From Methylovulum sp. (GTDB lineage: Bacteria; Pseudomonadota; Gammaproteobacteria; Methylococcales; Methylomonadaceae), in NCBI GenBank assembly GCA_004299465.1, contig SCST01000503.1, positions 1 to 5,329 on the forward strand: 5,329 nucleotides of DNA. Reading direction: 5' to 3'. The translations under genes and the position numbers were made by a program. Below the pieces are notes generated by a model. The model was given only the letters and a program-made list of their open reading frames with translations. It ran no database searches and had not been told where the DNA came from. This document shows, piece by piece, positions 4,754 through 5,329 of the stretch (position 1 is its first letter; every line of letters begins with the position of its first letter).

Positions 4754-4786
4754 GCCAGATAGGGTACGCACCGCGTACCTTTTCAA
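4753..4786 (+). repeat. 34-base hairpin repeat, copy 2; probable terminator
   Basis: The same 7-base stem, ACC loop and following TTTT as at 4114-4147, with one base changed (G to A at position 7). It begins on the last base of the TAA stop of the membrane protein. A gap of 71 bases to the next start leaves space for a new promoter, though none is clear. Confidence 0.75.
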
Positions 4787-4857
4787 AAGCGCGGCCTTGG
4801 ACGGTAGGTTTGGGTAGTGGCTTATTTTTAAAACAATTTAAAACGGGTGGAAAGTAT

Positions 4858-5073
4858 ATGAATGAAAACAACTACACGCCAGCGGATGAAAAGGCGCTGG
4901 CGATGTATTACGCCTATGCTGCACTGGTAAAAACGCTGAGTGATTCAGGGCATTTACAAATGGATGATTTGTTTAAAAACCTGGCAGGTGCGACACAACA
5001 GCTTGGTAGTATCGGCGAAACGGGCGCAGCAGCCTTTTTAGGCGCGATGAGCGAGAATCTGACATCGATCTGA
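4858..5073 (+). CDS. Hypothetical small protein, 71 aa
   Basis: No family is recognised. The start is taken as the ATG at 4858, with GGTGGA about 6 bases upstream, rather than an in-frame TTG at 4810 that has no ribosome site. The protein starts polar (MNENNYTPADEKALAM) and then is helical, YYAYAALVKTLSDSGHLQMD followed by DLFKNLAGATQQLGSIGETG, ending AAAFLGAMSENLTSI. The stretch LVKTLSDSGHLQMDDLFKNL lines up with the proteins at 1870 and 4170. It is not hydrophobic enough for a clear membrane helix. It is the last plus-strand gene, and its final 101 bases lie opposite the minus-strand frame 4973-5281. Confidence 0.6.
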   Translation: MNENNYTPADEKALAMYYAYAALVKTLSDSGHLQMDDLFKNLAGATQQLGSIGETGAAAFLGAMSENLTSI

Positions 5074-5281
5074 CTGCCCAGCCTTCAGGCACCGGATGTG
5101 TTTGCCAATAAGTGTCGTCTGGCTCATTGGCTTCTAATTGTGCTTTAAACTCCTCGAAGGTAAGCCCTTTGGCAATGGCTTGGATTACCCATTGCCGAAG
5201 TCGCCCTAACTGTTCCGGTATAAAGTTTCCCGTAATGGCGAATGCTTTTTGGTGGGCGTGGTTGAATGTTGCAAGCTTCAT
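4973..5281 (-). CDS. Phage protein with credible N-terminus; C-terminal part doubtful
   Basis: The start at 5281 is good: GAGG lies 7 bases before the ATG. The first 65 or so residues look like a real protein, MKLATFNHAHQKAFAITGNF, then IPEQLGRLRQWVIQAIAKGL and TFEEFKAQLEANEPDD. The AHxKAF...L..L...V..AI..G.TFEEFK pattern recalls a short stretch near the N-terminus of Mu gpF-type minor head proteins, where it is preceded and followed by much more sequence. This is a weak, remembered likeness and not an assignment. From about residue 72 the frame becomes arginine- and serine-rich (RSSRLKRLLRPFRRYYQAVV) and runs opposite the gene at 4858-5073, so the true 3' end may have been lost. Confidence 0.5.
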   Translation of the reverse strand: MKLATFNHAHQKAFAITGNFIPEQLGRLRQWVIQAIAKGLTFEEFKAQLEANEPDDTYWQTHPVPEGWAVRSMSDSRSSRLKRLLRPFRRYYQAVVSHLPGF

Positions 5282-5293
5282 TATGTATCCTCA

Positions 5294-5329
5294 TTAAGTT
5301 TCATTTCCTAAACGCTTCCGGTGGCGGCC
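5294..5329 (-). CDS. Possible C-terminal end of an upstream gene, frame uncertain
   Basis: On the minus strand the first bases can be read as GRHRKRLGNET with stop TAA at 5296-5294, which is 12 bases before the ATG at 5281 and would suit a coupled upstream gene. A second reading, PPPEAFRK with stop TGA at 5303-5301, is equally possible. Too little sequence is present to choose or to name the product. Confidence 0.25.
   Translation of the reverse strand, partial: GRHRKRLGNET

Noticed and set aside
5112..5297. Plus-strand frame near the right edge
   Set aside because: Opposite the better supported start and N-terminus of the minus-strand gene at 5281; composition is shadow-like.
1..5329. CRISPR array, tRNA/rRNA gene, insertion sequence, integrase or transposase
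   Set aside because: No regularly spaced repeats, no tRNA-like fold with conserved arms, no terminal inverted repeats with a transposase frame, and no integrase or transposase motif were seen.

Overview
The window is a piece of a temperate-phage (prophage) early and regulatory region in a Gram-negative, probably gammaproteobacterial, chromosome. This rests on a Rha-family phage regulator, a short XRE repressor facing a Ner/Cro-like HTH gene across a palindrome-rich control region, several other small HTH proteins, and tight head-to-tail gene packing. No integrase, transposase, capsid, lysis enzyme, tRNA or rRNA is visible, so neither phage type nor host can be fixed. Mu-like is possible because the 72-residue HTH protein carries the LWPxRY ending of Ner/Nlp proteins.

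Layout. (1) 1-1759, minus strand: four nearly contiguous genes read leftward. They are a CII-like HTH protein, an unknown 119-residue protein, an IclR-type winged helix protein, and a phage-type protein that runs off the left edge. (2) 1760-1869: intergenic region with a palindrome over a candidate -10 box. (3) 1870-2127, plus strand: a lone small gene whose end runs into a minus-strand frame (2009-2416). (4) 2426-3360, minus strand: Ner/Cro-like protein, Rha and a 46-residue protein, with the 2009-2416 frame after them. The three gene junctions share an almost identical 24-base sequence carrying stop codon, ribosome site and start codon. (5) 3361-3475: divergent control region with three palindromes and a strong leftward promoter. 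(6) 3476-5073, plus strand: the repressor, two unknown small genes, a coiled-coil membrane protein, and one more small gene. Two of the intergenic gaps carry 34-base hairpin repeats. (7) 5074-5329, minus strand: a small gene whose likely start is well supported and whose end is obscure, preceded by the tail of an unidentified gene.

Reading of the system (inference). The 120-residue repressor, read rightward, probably shuts the leftward promoter at 3428-3455 by binding a palindrome lying exactly between its -35 and -10 boxes, and may control itself through a second palindrome over its own ribosome site. When the repressor is absent, the Ner/Cro-like protein, Rha and downstream genes are expressed by coupled translation. 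The most striking detail is at Rha. Its well-placed ATG is out of frame with the conserved protein by one base, and the two are separated by a run of eight C residues, as expected for a phase-variable switch, a -1 frameshift site or a sequence error. The plus-strand genes at 1870, 4170 and 4858 look like distant copies of one another.
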